From Treponema sp. (lineage in GTDB: Bacteria > Spirochaetota > Spirochaetia > Treponematales > Breznakiellaceae): a stretch of 64,000 nt of DNA. Below are positions 8,342-16,561 of this stretch, piece by piece; position 1 is the stretch's first letter; every line of letters begins with the position of its first letter. Location: positions 113,065 through 177,064 of the forward strand of contig WQXU01000002.1 in the NCBI GenBank assembly GCA_009781635.1, given 5' to 3'. Below the pieces are notes generated by a model. It had not been told where the DNA came from, did not search any database, and saw only the letters and a program-made list of their open reading frames with translations. The translations under genes and the position numbers were made by a program.

Positions 8342-9217
8342 TTATAGTTTTTCTTTTTTCCATAGTACTTTTCCGTTTAACCTCCCGTTAAAAATTATAT
8401 GTTCCTTAAAATCAGCTAAAATAAGAGTTTTTAACGCAATTTCATAACATCCGTCTATATGATTTGCGCAGTGCGCATCTGATGTAATAATTACCGGAAT
8501 ATCATATTCACGTATAATACGCAGAAAAGACAGCGAGGGATAAGTATCATTTATTTTTTTTCTGTTTAAACCGCCTGTATTAACTTCTATTACAAGGCCT
8601 GCGCCGGCAGCTGCGCGCGCAATCTCTTTCTGTCTGCTAAGTTCAGTTTCCTGCGTCCAATAATTTTTACCATTGCAATTTTTTTTTAATAAATCGGCAT
8701 GTCCTAGTATTTCAAAACCTCCAATAGCGATCATTTCCAGAATTGCATCATAATAGCTGTGCATTAAAGCCTGCGCATCACCGTTATAGCCTTCGTTTAG
8801 TCCTCTTTCAAATTCATCTATTGGTCCGTCTACTGTAAAAAACCTGGCTCCATTTTCCGGAAAAAGATAATGAACGCTGCCGATTATATAGTCAAGATTT
8901 AGTTTTTTTATATCATCATCAGCAGGAGAACGCCTGTTTTTTATATAATCCGCTTCATATCCAAGAAAAACATTCAATTTTCCTCGCCAGCGTTCTTTGG
9001 CCGACAGCACTTCCGCAACATAATCATTAACGCGTTCATCTTTTATATTCCAGTGACTTTCACTTCCGATCTGTTTTTCTATGGGAGCATGCGCGCTGAA
9101 TCCGATGGCATAAAGTTTTCTTTCGTATGCTGTACGGCACATTGTTTCTACATCATCTTTGCCGTCGCAAAAACAGGTATGAGTATGCATGCTGGAAAAA
9201 AGTGATTGTGATTTCAT
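8342..9217 (-). CDS. PHP-domain phosphatase, histidinol-phosphatase family
   Basis: 291 residues with the PHP metal-binding motifs: MHTHTCFCDG (HxH), GFSAHAPIEK, GSVHYLFP, GHADLLKK and TSDAHCANHIDGCY. This set matches HisK/HisJ-type histidinol phosphatases, which dephosphorylate histidinol phosphate. No other histidine gene is in the window, so a different phosphoester substrate is possible. A GAGGTAAAATG start overlaps the stop of the upstream Rsm22-like gene by four bases, indicating translational coupling. Confidence 0.85.
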   Translation of the reverse strand: MKSQSLFSSMHTHTCFCDGKDDVETMCRTAYERKLYAIGFSAHAPIEKQIGSESHWNIKDERVNDYVAEVLSAKERWRGKLNVFLGYEADYIKNRRSPADDDIKKLNLDYIIGSVHYLFPENGARFFTVDGPIDEFERGLNEGYNGDAQALMHSYYDAILEMIAIGGFEILGHADLLKKNCNGKNYWTQETELSRQKEIARAAAGAGLVIEVNTGGLNRKKINDTYPSLSFLRIIREYDIPVIITSDAHCANHIDGCYEIALKTLILADFKEHIIFNGRLNGKVLWKKEKL

Positions 9218-10350
9218 TTTACCTCTCTGATTTGAGCGCCGCTTTTTGCATCATGATGTCCGTTAAAGACGCTGTTTAAAACAATATCAAGCGCAGATAA
9301 TTTATCTATATGGTTTTTATCGCCTGTCAGCAGAATAAGTCCCTGAGCGGAGCAGCCGTAACGTCCAAAACGCCCGCCGGGCAGGGCAAAAGCATCAGAT
9401 ATAACGCGGATTGCGCAGGATTTGGATTCATTCTCAGGATTGAGCGCCGTTTTTGGCGTAATAGAAGCACCGGCTAATATAAAACTGAAAACAAGCCTTT
9501 CTTTGGGAAGTTTTGCCGCGGCAGAAAGACGCTGCAGTTCTTTTGGGGCGTCAAATGTTTCAAAAGCGAAATGGCACCACTTTTTGTTTCCCAACGGACA
9601 GTCAAGAGAGTGGGTACACGGCGCAAGCGCAAGTCTTTTTAATCTGATAAACTCATCACGTAAAAACGCAATAAACCTGCCTGATTGCGGAACGCCGGGT
9701 TCTACTGTAAGAATGGAAGCGTCCGGCAGGGCAATATTATGCATAAAATGAGCGGCGTTAGCTGCCATGCGCTTTAATCCTTCCGTGTTGTTATGGGAAA
9801 GATTTTCATAAACCTCGTTAAAAATATTTATTGCGCAGACAAGAGAGGCTTTCATTGTTATATTCACGGTTTTTGGTTTTCTAAAATCAATATCTTCTTT
9901 TATCAGGTTTATTTTCCAGATATTATTTTGCATATCCGTATTTGTGCTTTTGCAAAGAGCGGAAAAAAACTTTTTTCCTGCTTCAAGCGCAGGGCCGCTG
10001 CGGTCTATACAGTTAAATTCCAGCGGAATTTTCCGGAGATCCGGCTGTGAAATCCAGAGCGCCGATGCAAGTGTCAGAGGGCCGCAGCCTAAATCTGTTA
10101 TTGTACTGCCCGGAGAAAGGGAAAAGTTTAATTCCGGCAATAAAAGGCAAAGACGGTATAAATTCCACGGTAAAAAATAATGAAGATAAGCAGAAAGCAG
10201 ATTTGGCCGCGTAAGATAGGAAAGGGATCTTGAGCCTCTGCGGTTTGTAAGCAGTTCTGAAAGTTCTTTAATTCCGGAGGGTAGAGCGCTTCTGAAACGC
10301 CCCGGAACCGGGAATGTACTGTTCAGTAAACCGGGAATTGAATCTAACAT
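9214..10350 (-). CDS. Rsm22-family ribosome-associated methyltransferase-like protein
   Basis: 378 residues. A SAM-binding Rossmann motif is seen in ITDLGCGPLTLASALW (about 103-118). The middle carries an Rsm22-type cysteine cluster, APCTHSLDCPLGNKKWCHF, which in mitochondrial Rsm22/METTL17 relatives binds an iron-sulfur cluster. The family assists small-subunit ribosome assembly; bacterial members are little studied. It is translationally coupled to the PHP phosphatase and starts six bases after the end of the propeller/deacetylase-like gene, so it belongs to a minus-strand operon from about 12.8 kb downward. Confidence 0.8.
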   Translation of the reverse strand: MLDSIPGLLNSTFPVPGRFRSALPSGIKELSELLTNRRGSRSLSYLTRPNLLSAYLHYFLPWNLYRLCLLLPELNFSLSPGSTITDLGCGPLTLASALWISQPDLRKIPLEFNCIDRSGPALEAGKKFFSALCKSTNTDMQNNIWKINLIKEDIDFRKPKTVNITMKASLVCAINIFNEVYENLSHNNTEGLKRMAANAAHFMHNIALPDASILTVEPGVPQSGRFIAFLRDEFIRLKRLALAPCTHSLDCPLGNKKWCHFAFETFDAPKELQRLSAAAKLPKERLVFSFILAGASITPKTALNPENESKSCAIRVISDAFALPGGRFGRYGCSAQGLILLTGDKNHIDKLSALDIVLNSVFNGHHDAKSGAQIREVK

Positions 10351-10356
10351 TTTATG

Positions 10357-12561
10357 TTATCTGACAACTGCAGATACCGGAACAATCTCGTATCCAGATC
10401 TTAGTAATGCATCAAGCAGTACATCTATGCGCTGAAAGAGGTATTCATCTCTGCCTCCGGGGAGTAACCCAAGGCGTATTGGAACTACTGCGCCGTTTCC
10501 TCTTCTTCTTGTAATTTGTTCGATCATTTCCGCGGACGGAACCTGGCGTAAATGGTGCCTTAATGCATCTTCTCTGGATATATAATCACCGGGATCAATA
10601 TTTCTTTCAACTGTTATATAACCTGCCGCCGCCGCCGCCGCATTTACCATGCCGGAACTGCTGTAGAAAGGAGGATGCCAGAGAATGGAAAGCTCCTTTC
10701 CCGTTGCGCGATGGAACTCATCTTCGTTACGCGCAAGACCCGCGGCGATAAATTCCCGCGTTATCCGGTACCTTGTATCAGAAAGATCGACAGGAGCATA
10801 GAAGAGCGAAGCTGTCTCATGCCCTGCGTTTGCAATAACGGCGGCAGCCTGCGGATTACGGCGGATAAATTCTCCGTTCATGAAAAATGTCGCCCTTATA
10901 TTGCGGCTGCGAAGAGCTGCCAAGACCTGCTGTAGACCTGTGTCATCATCGTAGAGATCAAAACAAAGCGCCATTTGCACAGGACGGCCCAGCGTAAATG
11001 AATTATTGGCAGAATGCCTTGAAACAAGCGATATAGTGCCTGTGGAATGCATGCTGCGAATCATTGGGATATTTTTAAAATGCCCTGAAACTTGAGGATC
11101 AAGAAAAACACGAAAGCGATCCGAAGAAAGGGAAGCCCGCTGCAGCCGTGCGTTTGAAACAGCAGTCCATGCACTTCTTCCGTCGCTCGCAAACCATTCA
11201 TTCCCGGCTTTTACAAGTATCTGTGATTCCCTGCTTGTATTTTCGCTAAAACCAAATTCTGCCGCAGAAGAAATACAAATCACTCTGCGCGGATATGAGG
11301 GGTTTGCAATATTAATTTCTTCTATATAGTTTATGTTTCCGGCTATTAATAACCTGTTATTGATCCAGGTACAGGAAAGAACAGCTTCGGAACCAAGTCT
11401 TTGAATCAGCCGCCAGTTGATATAATCCCAGAGTTCAAGCCCGTTTTCTCCCCAGAAAACAGCTCTTGTTCCGTCCGGAGACAATGCGGCGTTAGGTGAT
11501 GACGGAGCGTTAACTGCAGCCGGTGATTTTACCGTATCTGCGCCGGCTTCAAAGCGCCATACCCTTGTCTCACCCTGAAGAGAGTAAACCGCCGTAAGCA
11601 GGCCTGATGAATGCCAGAGAACATTGAAATTTTCCGCTCCAAAGGGAACCGGCATGTGGGGAAGAGGCGCAGCGCTGTTTCTGCTTTCACCTAAGGTAAA
11701 CACAAAAAGGCCTCTGCCGCCCTTGTTAATTAAAACAGAAAGCGAATCCGGCGCGATCCAGAAATGGTCAAAGCCGGAATCGAAATGAAACGGAAGAACT
11801 GCGGCAATTCTGCCGATAGAAAGAAAATCTCCGTAAATTGTTCTTGTAAAAAGTTCAGGATTCGTTACGCGATATAAAGTATTTCCGGTTAAATAATAAA
11901 AATCACCGTGCTGTCCCCATAAAACAGATGTAATTCCGCCGGAACCTATCATTCTGAAGCGTTCGTCAACAAGGGCCGACAAATCGCTTAAAATAGGGAA
12001 ATAAAAAAGCCTGCCTCCTTTTTCATAAACAAACAGCCGCGAATCGGGACTCCACTTTACAGGAAATTCAGCGCCGGGCAATTCCACTCTTTCGCTTATA
12101 ACCCGTTTTGCGCCGCTTAAAATATCAATAAGAAGCAGATTTCCGTATCCATGGCTTGTAGGATCGATATGAATAATCCAGCGTCCGTCAGCGGAAGCCG
12201 CTATATCCTGAAGATTCCCTTTAAGAGGTATGCCGCCTTCTGAAAAAGAAGGATACCCCGGAAGCGGAGAGGGAAGTCCTCCGGATACCGGAATTCTAAC
12301 CGCTCCGAATTTACATAGCGTGATAATTGTTCTGCCGTTTTCTGTCAGGTACATTTTTTCCGGAAAGGCAGTTAACTGTTTTATAGACATGTCGGAAAGT
12401 CTTGTTACAAAAAGAGCATGCCGCGATTCAAAATCAGCCTTGAATAAAAATTTGTCATCATGTGAAACATTTAGCCCTGTAAAATTAATGCCCCAAAGAT
12501 TGAAGGCAGGCATGATAAAAAAAACAAGAAAAATGATTTTTAATTTCTGACGGGCCTTCAT
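10357..12561 (-). CDS. Beta-propeller protein with degenerate NodB/polysaccharide-deacetylase domain
   Basis: 734 residues with an N-terminal signal peptide (KIIFLVFFIMPAFNLWG). The first about 500 residues look like TolB/WD40-type propeller blades (SADGRWIIHID, WSPDSRLFVYE, LSPDGTRAVFWGENGLELWD). The C-terminal about 200 residues follow the polysaccharide-deacetylase fold: MALCFDLYDDDTGLQQVL, IRATFFMNGEFIRR, AVIANAGHETASLFYAP, WHPPFYSSSG. In active enzymes the HxxxH of GHEIGNHTYSH-like motifs binds zinc; here both positions are replaced (SLFYAP), and the second Asp of TFDDG and the Arg of RPP are also lost. It is therefore probably a carbohydrate-binding pseudoenzyme, exported to the periplasm. 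It overlaps the upstream small gene by four bases. Confidence 0.75.
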   Translation of the reverse strand: MKARQKLKIIFLVFFIMPAFNLWGINFTGLNVSHDDKFLFKADFESRHALFVTRLSDMSIKQLTAFPEKMYLTENGRTIITLCKFGAVRIPVSGGLPSPLPGYPSFSEGGIPLKGNLQDIAASADGRWIIHIDPTSHGYGNLLLIDILSGAKRVISERVELPGAEFPVKWSPDSRLFVYEKGGRLFYFPILSDLSALVDERFRMIGSGGITSVLWGQHGDFYYLTGNTLYRVTNPELFTRTIYGDFLSIGRIAAVLPFHFDSGFDHFWIAPDSLSVLINKGGRGLFVFTLGESRNSAAPLPHMPVPFGAENFNVLWHSSGLLTAVYSLQGETRVWRFEAGADTVKSPAAVNAPSSPNAALSPDGTRAVFWGENGLELWDYINWRLIQRLGSEAVLSCTWINNRLLIAGNINYIEEINIANPSYPRRVICISSAAEFGFSENTSRESQILVKAGNEWFASDGRSAWTAVSNARLQRASLSSDRFRVFLDPQVSGHFKNIPMIRSMHSTGTISLVSRHSANNSFTLGRPVQMALCFDLYDDDTGLQQVLAALRSRNIRATFFMNGEFIRRNPQAAAVIANAGHETASLFYAPVDLSDTRYRITREFIAAGLARNEDEFHRATGKELSILWHPPFYSSSGMVNAAAAAAGYITVERNIDPGDYISREDALRHHLRQVPSAEMIEQITRRRGNGAVVPIRLGLLPGGRDEYLFQRIDVLLDALLRSGYEIVPVSAVVR

Positions 12562-12812
12562 GATGGTTTCCTGTCTGCAAGAAAAACATCCAGCTCATGT
12601 TCCAGGGCAGAAAGGCGTTCCTCCATCTCCTTGATGCGTTTAATCGAGTTTTTTATCTGCCGTTCTTTCAGACCTTCGAATGCCCTGTCAACAACATCAC
12701 TGAAAGTGCAGGAATCGAATTTTTCCCTGGTTTTTATACCTGATGCGCTTTTTACAGCAGCGGAATCCGGTCTTACTAACCGTGAACGGTCGAAATTATC
12801 ATTTTGTGTCAT
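12558..12812 (-). CDS. Small coiled-coil protein of unknown function
   Basis: 84 residues: a basic, polar N-terminus (MTQNDNFDRSRLVRPDSAAV) and a predicted coiled coil from about residue 45 (GLKERQIKNSIKRIKEMEER then LSALEHELDVFL). No family was recognised. The stop overlaps the start of the propeller/deacetylase-like gene (ATGA), so the two are translationally coupled. The ATG lies six bases after a TACAAT box (819-824 of the 12-kb block, minus strand) with no Shine-Dalgarno, so it may be the leaderless first gene of this operon. Confidence 0.7.
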   Translation of the reverse strand: MTQNDNFDRSRLVRPDSAAVKSASGIKTREKFDSCTFSDVVDRAFEGLKERQIKNSIKRIKEMEERLSALEHELDVFLADRKPS

Positions 12813-12831
12813 ATACTAATTGTAATGTATT

Positions 12832-12981
12832 TTATCGTGAAATTTCCACAGGTTTTACTAAACGGGACACTTCAGCGCTTTGCGCTTCGGTATGTATCTC
12901 TTCAGCTTCTGCAACATTAAAAGTACGTAGATATGTAAATACAGCCAGAAATGCCAGTAATACCAATAACAATTTTTTCAT
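12832..12981 (-). CDS. Small exported or membrane-anchored peptide, 49 residues
   Basis: This gene was found by hand translation. It opens MKKLLLVLLAFLAVFTYLRT, a signal/transmembrane segment, and continues as a short acidic-polar tail (FNVAEAEEIHTEAQSAEV) ending VEISR. The start is supported by a GAGG Shine-Dalgarno five bases upstream of ATG. It lies 20 bases downstream of the M23 peptidase stop on the same strand, so it may be co-transcribed with that gene. Length and hydrophobic start suggest a small inner-membrane protein. No family was recognised. Confidence 0.6.
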   Translation of the reverse strand: MKKLLLVLLAFLAVFTYLRTFNVAEAEEIHTEAQSAEVSRLVKPVEISR

Positions 12982-13001
12982 ATTGCCTCACTATAACATA
13001 A

Positions 13002-14258
13002 TTAATTTAATAGTTCAAGTGGATTTATTTCTTTACCGTTCCGGCCGTAAACTCCAAAGTGCAGATGGGGGCCTGTACTGTAGCCGGTGTTGCCTGATTC
13101 TCCGATTTTTCTCCCTCTTGCTACCCTGTCTCCCTGTTTAACCGAAAAAGAGTTAAGATGTCCGTAGAGGGTCTTATAACCGTTACTGTGTCTTAAAATT
13201 ATATATTTTCCATACAGCCAGTTTTCACCTGTCACTTCGACTACTCCGTCCAGGGAAGCCATAACTGTTGTGCCGATATTAGCCCTGAAATCTACGCCGT
13301 CGTGGAACTGTAAATGGCCTGCGATTGGGTCTTTACGCATGCCAAAATTGCTTGTAATATGGCGCCTTCCCGGAAGCGGGAACATAAATAGCTCTCCCAG
13401 GCTCATTCTTAAATCAATATCATTCATTCTGGCGCCAGGGATAAAAAGGGTTTCTCCGGGTATTATATTGTCGCTTTTAATATCATTGATATCCAGGATT
13501 ACTTCCAGGGGAACATTGAACGATACTGCTATCCTTGAAAGGCTGTCGCCTCTTTGAATCTTATACGGAATTCCGTCAACATTTGGGACACGCAGAATTG
13601 CGCCTTCCTGGAGCCTCCTTGCGTTGCTTATATCGTTTGAAGCGATAATCGCACCGACAGATACCCCGTGTTTCTGCGCAATACCGGATACGGAATCGCC
13701 CCTTTTAACCCTGTACTGTCTCCATTCAAAGGTAACAAGCATTCCGTGAGGGTTATCGATCTCCGCCGCTTCATTAATTACCGCTGTTTGTTCGGCGGGC
13801 GGCGTATCCAGGCTGATACCTGCTATTCCGGTTGAGGCATATTGAATGATTCGCTGCTCTGCGGTCTCATCCCTTGCAAGCTCGAATGCATAGATATCCG
13901 GTGTTCTTATTTCGATACCTTCCCAGTTTAACGCTGCAAGCGCTATTACAACGGTTCCGGAAATTACAGCAAGGGTGGCAATGGAAGGAACAGGAAAACT
14001 AAAGCCGGAGCCCGTACCTTTTTTGAATTCCTGTTTCTCCCTTACTGGTTTTTTATATGTATTCCGCGGTTTTACGGTATTCCGGCTGAAAACCCGGAAT
14101 GAAAACAGGGGAGATGAGTTTTTTCTTCTTGTCTGAACAGGATGTTGTTTGAACTGGCTCATAAATCCAGTATTAAAAGATGCCGATTTATTACCGGATC
14201 CTGATGAATATACTTTTCGCCTTTTACAGACCCGTTGATTTTCGATAATTGCCGCCAT
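13002..14258 (-). CDS. LysM and M23 peptidase-domain cell-wall hydrolase
   Basis: Start chosen at ATG 14258 (MAAIIENQRVCKRR, 418 residues); a TTG at 14288 adds ten residues. A long basic cytoplasmic N-terminus leads to one membrane span (IATLAVISGTVVIALAAL), then two LysM modules (YRVKRGDSVSGIAQKHGVS and YKIQRGDSLSRIAVSFNVP) that bind peptidoglycan. The C-terminal M23 (lysostaphin/NlpD-like) domain has HDGVDFRANIG, the first metal site, YGHLNSFSVKQGD, and HLHFGVYG at the end. All metal ligands (HxxxD, HxH) are kept, so it may be an active endopeptidase, unlike NlpD or EnvC. It acts in the periplasm in cell-wall remodelling or division. Confidence 0.9.
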   Translation of the reverse strand: MAAIIENQRVCKRRKVYSSGSGNKSASFNTGFMSQFKQHPVQTRRKNSSPLFSFRVFSRNTVKPRNTYKKPVREKQEFKKGTGSGFSFPVPSIATLAVISGTVVIALAALNWEGIEIRTPDIYAFELARDETAEQRIIQYASTGIAGISLDTPPAEQTAVINEAAEIDNPHGMLVTFEWRQYRVKRGDSVSGIAQKHGVSVGAIIASNDISNARRLQEGAILRVPNVDGIPYKIQRGDSLSRIAVSFNVPLEVILDINDIKSDNIIPGETLFIPGARMNDIDLRMSLGELFMFPLPGRRHITSNFGMRKDPIAGHLQFHDGVDFRANIGTTVMASLDGVVEVTGENWLYGKYIILRHSNGYKTLYGHLNSFSVKQGDRVARGRKIGESGNTGYSTGPHLHFGVYGRNGKEINPLELLN

Positions 14259-14341
14259 ATTTGTTATATCGACAAAAAAGGCATTCAAGATTAGCTATGT
14301 AGTAGTATGCTGCGTTTTAATATCGTATAATAATATTCAGA

Positions 14342-14725
14342 ATGAAAGGGATGAAACCTGTTATTTTGGCAATTGCGGCAGCCCTTTTTTTAAAGCTGTT
14401 TGTTTTTGATTTTATTATTGCTTACGGGCATTCAATGGAGCCTGTTATATATGACGGTACTGTTCTTGTTATAAACCGTCTGAGGTACGGGTTTCGGCTG
14501 CCGCGGCAGCAGGGATATTTGATCCGCTGGGCTCAGCCGGCGGCAGGAGATGTTGTTGTCTTTCATACGCCTTCGGGAGAACGGGCAGTAAAGCGGTGTA
14601 CTGCTTTTAAAGATGAAAGGAAGAGTTTTTACGCCGAGGGGGATAACAGCCTTGCATCGTATGATTCACGCGCATACGGGCCTGTGCCTGTGGATAATAT
14701 AATCGGGAAGGTATTGGGATATTAA
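14342..14725 (+). CDS. lepB: Signal peptidase I, short form
   Basis: 127 residues, shorter than usual for type I signal peptidases, but complete in its catalytic parts. One N-terminal membrane anchor (ILAIAAALFLKLFVFDFII) precedes the catalytic Ser31 (YGHSMEPVIYDG) and the general base Lys84 (GERAVKRC). The final box is YAEGDNSLASYDSR. It removes signal peptides at the outer face of the membrane. A TATAAT box at 14326-14331 stands 10 bases before the ATG with no Shine-Dalgarno. The PBP gene follows immediately, so export and wall synthesis share an operon here. Confidence 0.88.
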   Translation: MKGMKPVILAIAAALFLKLFVFDFIIAYGHSMEPVIYDGTVLVINRLRYGFRLPRQQGYLIRWAQPAAGDVVVFHTPSGERAVKRCTAFKDERKSFYAEGDNSLASYDSRAYGPVPVDNIIGKVLGY

Positions 14726-16561
14726 ATGAACTTAAAACGGCGTTACATTGCAGTTTTTTCATTGTTTGGCTTGTTTCTTGCATATCTTTTAATTCATTAT
14801 GCCTTTCTGATATTTGGAGGCAAAGCACCGCCTGCTCTTCGTCAGCCGGAAAGCCTTGCAGAGCGCGGCGCGATACTGGACAGAAACGGGCGTTATTTTG
14901 CCATTCAAATCAGATTTGCCGATGTAAGTATCTGGCGTCCTTCTATTATTGATATTGATGTTTTATCAAATGAAATTTCTCCCATTATTGACATGACTCC
15001 GCAGGAAATCCGCAGCAGGATTAATGCCTCGGAGTCCAATTTTTTATTTTTAAGAAGGCAGATCGATGACAGCACGGCAAGGCGCCTTGCCGCTCTGCTT
15101 GATGAAAAGAAGATAAAAGGTGTGATGATTCAGCCCATTGTCGGCAGGGTATATCCGGAAAGAAATCTTGCAAGTCAGATTGTAGGTTTTGTCGGAGACA
15201 AAAACAGAGGGCTTGAAGGCATTGAATTTGCTTTTAACAACATTCTTGAAGGTCTTGACAATGACGGCAAGGGTTCATCAATTTATTTAACGATTGATAC
15301 TCATGTACAGCATATTTTACAGCAGATTGCCGCAAGCGCAATGGAAGAAACGCAGGCGGAGGCAGTGTTGTTTGTTGCGATGGATCCAAGGACAGGCGAA
15401 ATACTTGGTTCGGCATCATTGCCTGATTTTGATCCCAATAATATACGCTCTTCGGACGCAAACAGCCGTATGAACCGGTCTGCCATTTGGGCATTTGAAC
15501 CAGGGTCTACATTTAAGGTTTTTTCCCTTGCAGCTCTCATGGATTCTGGCGCCATTTCGGGTAATACAACTTTTTTCTGCAACGGCGTTTATGCGCAGAC
15601 CCGCGGCGCTCCGATAAACTGTCTTGGCAACCACGGGAGAGTAACGGCAAAAGAAATAATCATTCACTCCTGTAATGCCGGCGCGGCTTATGCATCGGAC
15701 AATATCAGCGCAGGTGCGTTTCATCAATTGTTAAGCAATTTTGGTTTTGGTTCCAGGACAGGCGCCGGAAGCCCCGGCGAAACCGCCGGCTACCTTGTTC
15801 CAAGTGCAAATTGGTCGGATCGTTCAAAACCTACAATTGCATTCGGTCAGGAGATTGCGGTTTCTGCATATCAGATACTTCAGGCAACTTCCGCAATTGC
15901 CAACGATGGTATCCTTGTTCCGCCTAAAATTATATCAAGAATTGTATCGGCGGACGGCAGAAATGTCACAGAGTGGGAAAACGGGGAAAGCCGCCGCGTA
16001 ATAGGCGCAGAAACTGCAAGAGCCATGAGGTCTTATATGGCCGATACCGCTTCTACAGGAGCTATGGGCTGGCGCGCCGGAATACAGGATATGTCAATTG
16101 GCGTTAAAACCGGAACTGCTCAAATTATCGATCCGGCAACAAGAAGGTATTCGGACACCGACTTTATTGCAAGCTGTGTCGCGCTTCTGCCATCGGAAAA
16201 CCCCTCGCTTATTTTATATCTTGCTATTGTAAAACCCCAGGGCGTAATATTCGGCAGCAGAATAGCGGCGCCTAAAATCCGCGAGGCTGCTGAATCCTTA
16301 ATTGATTATCTTGGCATTCCGCGCGGACGTAATCCTCAGGTGGAACATCCGCCTTCCATAAATATTCCTGCAGGCCGCCTACCTGCTGTTGAAAGCCATG
16401 TTCCTGATTTTTCCGGCCTTGCAAAAAGAGTGCTTCTCCCCCTTCTGTTACGCGACGATTTAAATGTAGAAATCCGCGGCGACGGCTGGGTGCGCCGTCA
16501 AAGCCCGCCTGCAGGAACACCGGTAACAGGCGGCATGAGAATTATCTTGGAACTGGAATGA
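14726..16561 (+). CDS. Class B penicillin-binding protein (FtsI-like) with PASTA-like tail
   Basis: 611 residues. One N-terminal membrane span (IAVFSLFGLFLAYLLIHYAF) is followed by the dimerisation domain (RGAILDRNGR) and the transpeptidase. Active-site motifs are complete: SxxK at Ser261-Lys264 (EPGSTFKVF), SxN at 315-317 (SCN), and KTG in VKTGTAQI. The last about 55 residues (VPDFSGLAKRVLLPLLLR to the C-terminal QSPPAGTPVT) resemble a PASTA domain. It crosslinks septal or lateral peptidoglycan. The start directly abuts the lepB stop, and its own stop overlaps the next gene (ATGA). FtsI versus SpoVD/PBP2-type naming cannot be settled by reading. Confidence 0.93.
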   Translation: MNLKRRYIAVFSLFGLFLAYLLIHYAFLIFGGKAPPALRQPESLAERGAILDRNGRYFAIQIRFADVSIWRPSIIDIDVLSNEISPIIDMTPQEIRSRINASESNFLFLRRQIDDSTARRLAALLDEKKIKGVMIQPIVGRVYPERNLASQIVGFVGDKNRGLEGIEFAFNNILEGLDNDGKGSSIYLTIDTHVQHILQQIAASAMEETQAEAVLFVAMDPRTGEILGSASLPDFDPNNIRSSDANSRMNRSAIWAFEPGSTFKVFSLAALMDSGAISGNTTFFCNGVYAQTRGAPINCLGNHGRVTAKEIIIHSCNAGAAYASDNISAGAFHQLLSNFGFGSRTGAGSPGETAGYLVPSANWSDRSKPTIAFGQEIAVSAYQILQATSAIANDGILVPPKIISRIVSADGRNVTEWENGESRRVIGAETARAMRSYMADTASTGAMGWRAGIQDMSIGVKTGTAQIIDPATRRYSDTDFIASCVALLPSENPSLILYLAIVKPQGVIFGSRIAAPKIREAAESLIDYLGIPRGRNPQVEHPPSINIPAGRLPAVESHVPDFSGLAKRVLLPLLLRDDLNVEIRGDGWVRRQSPPAGTPVTGGMRIILELE

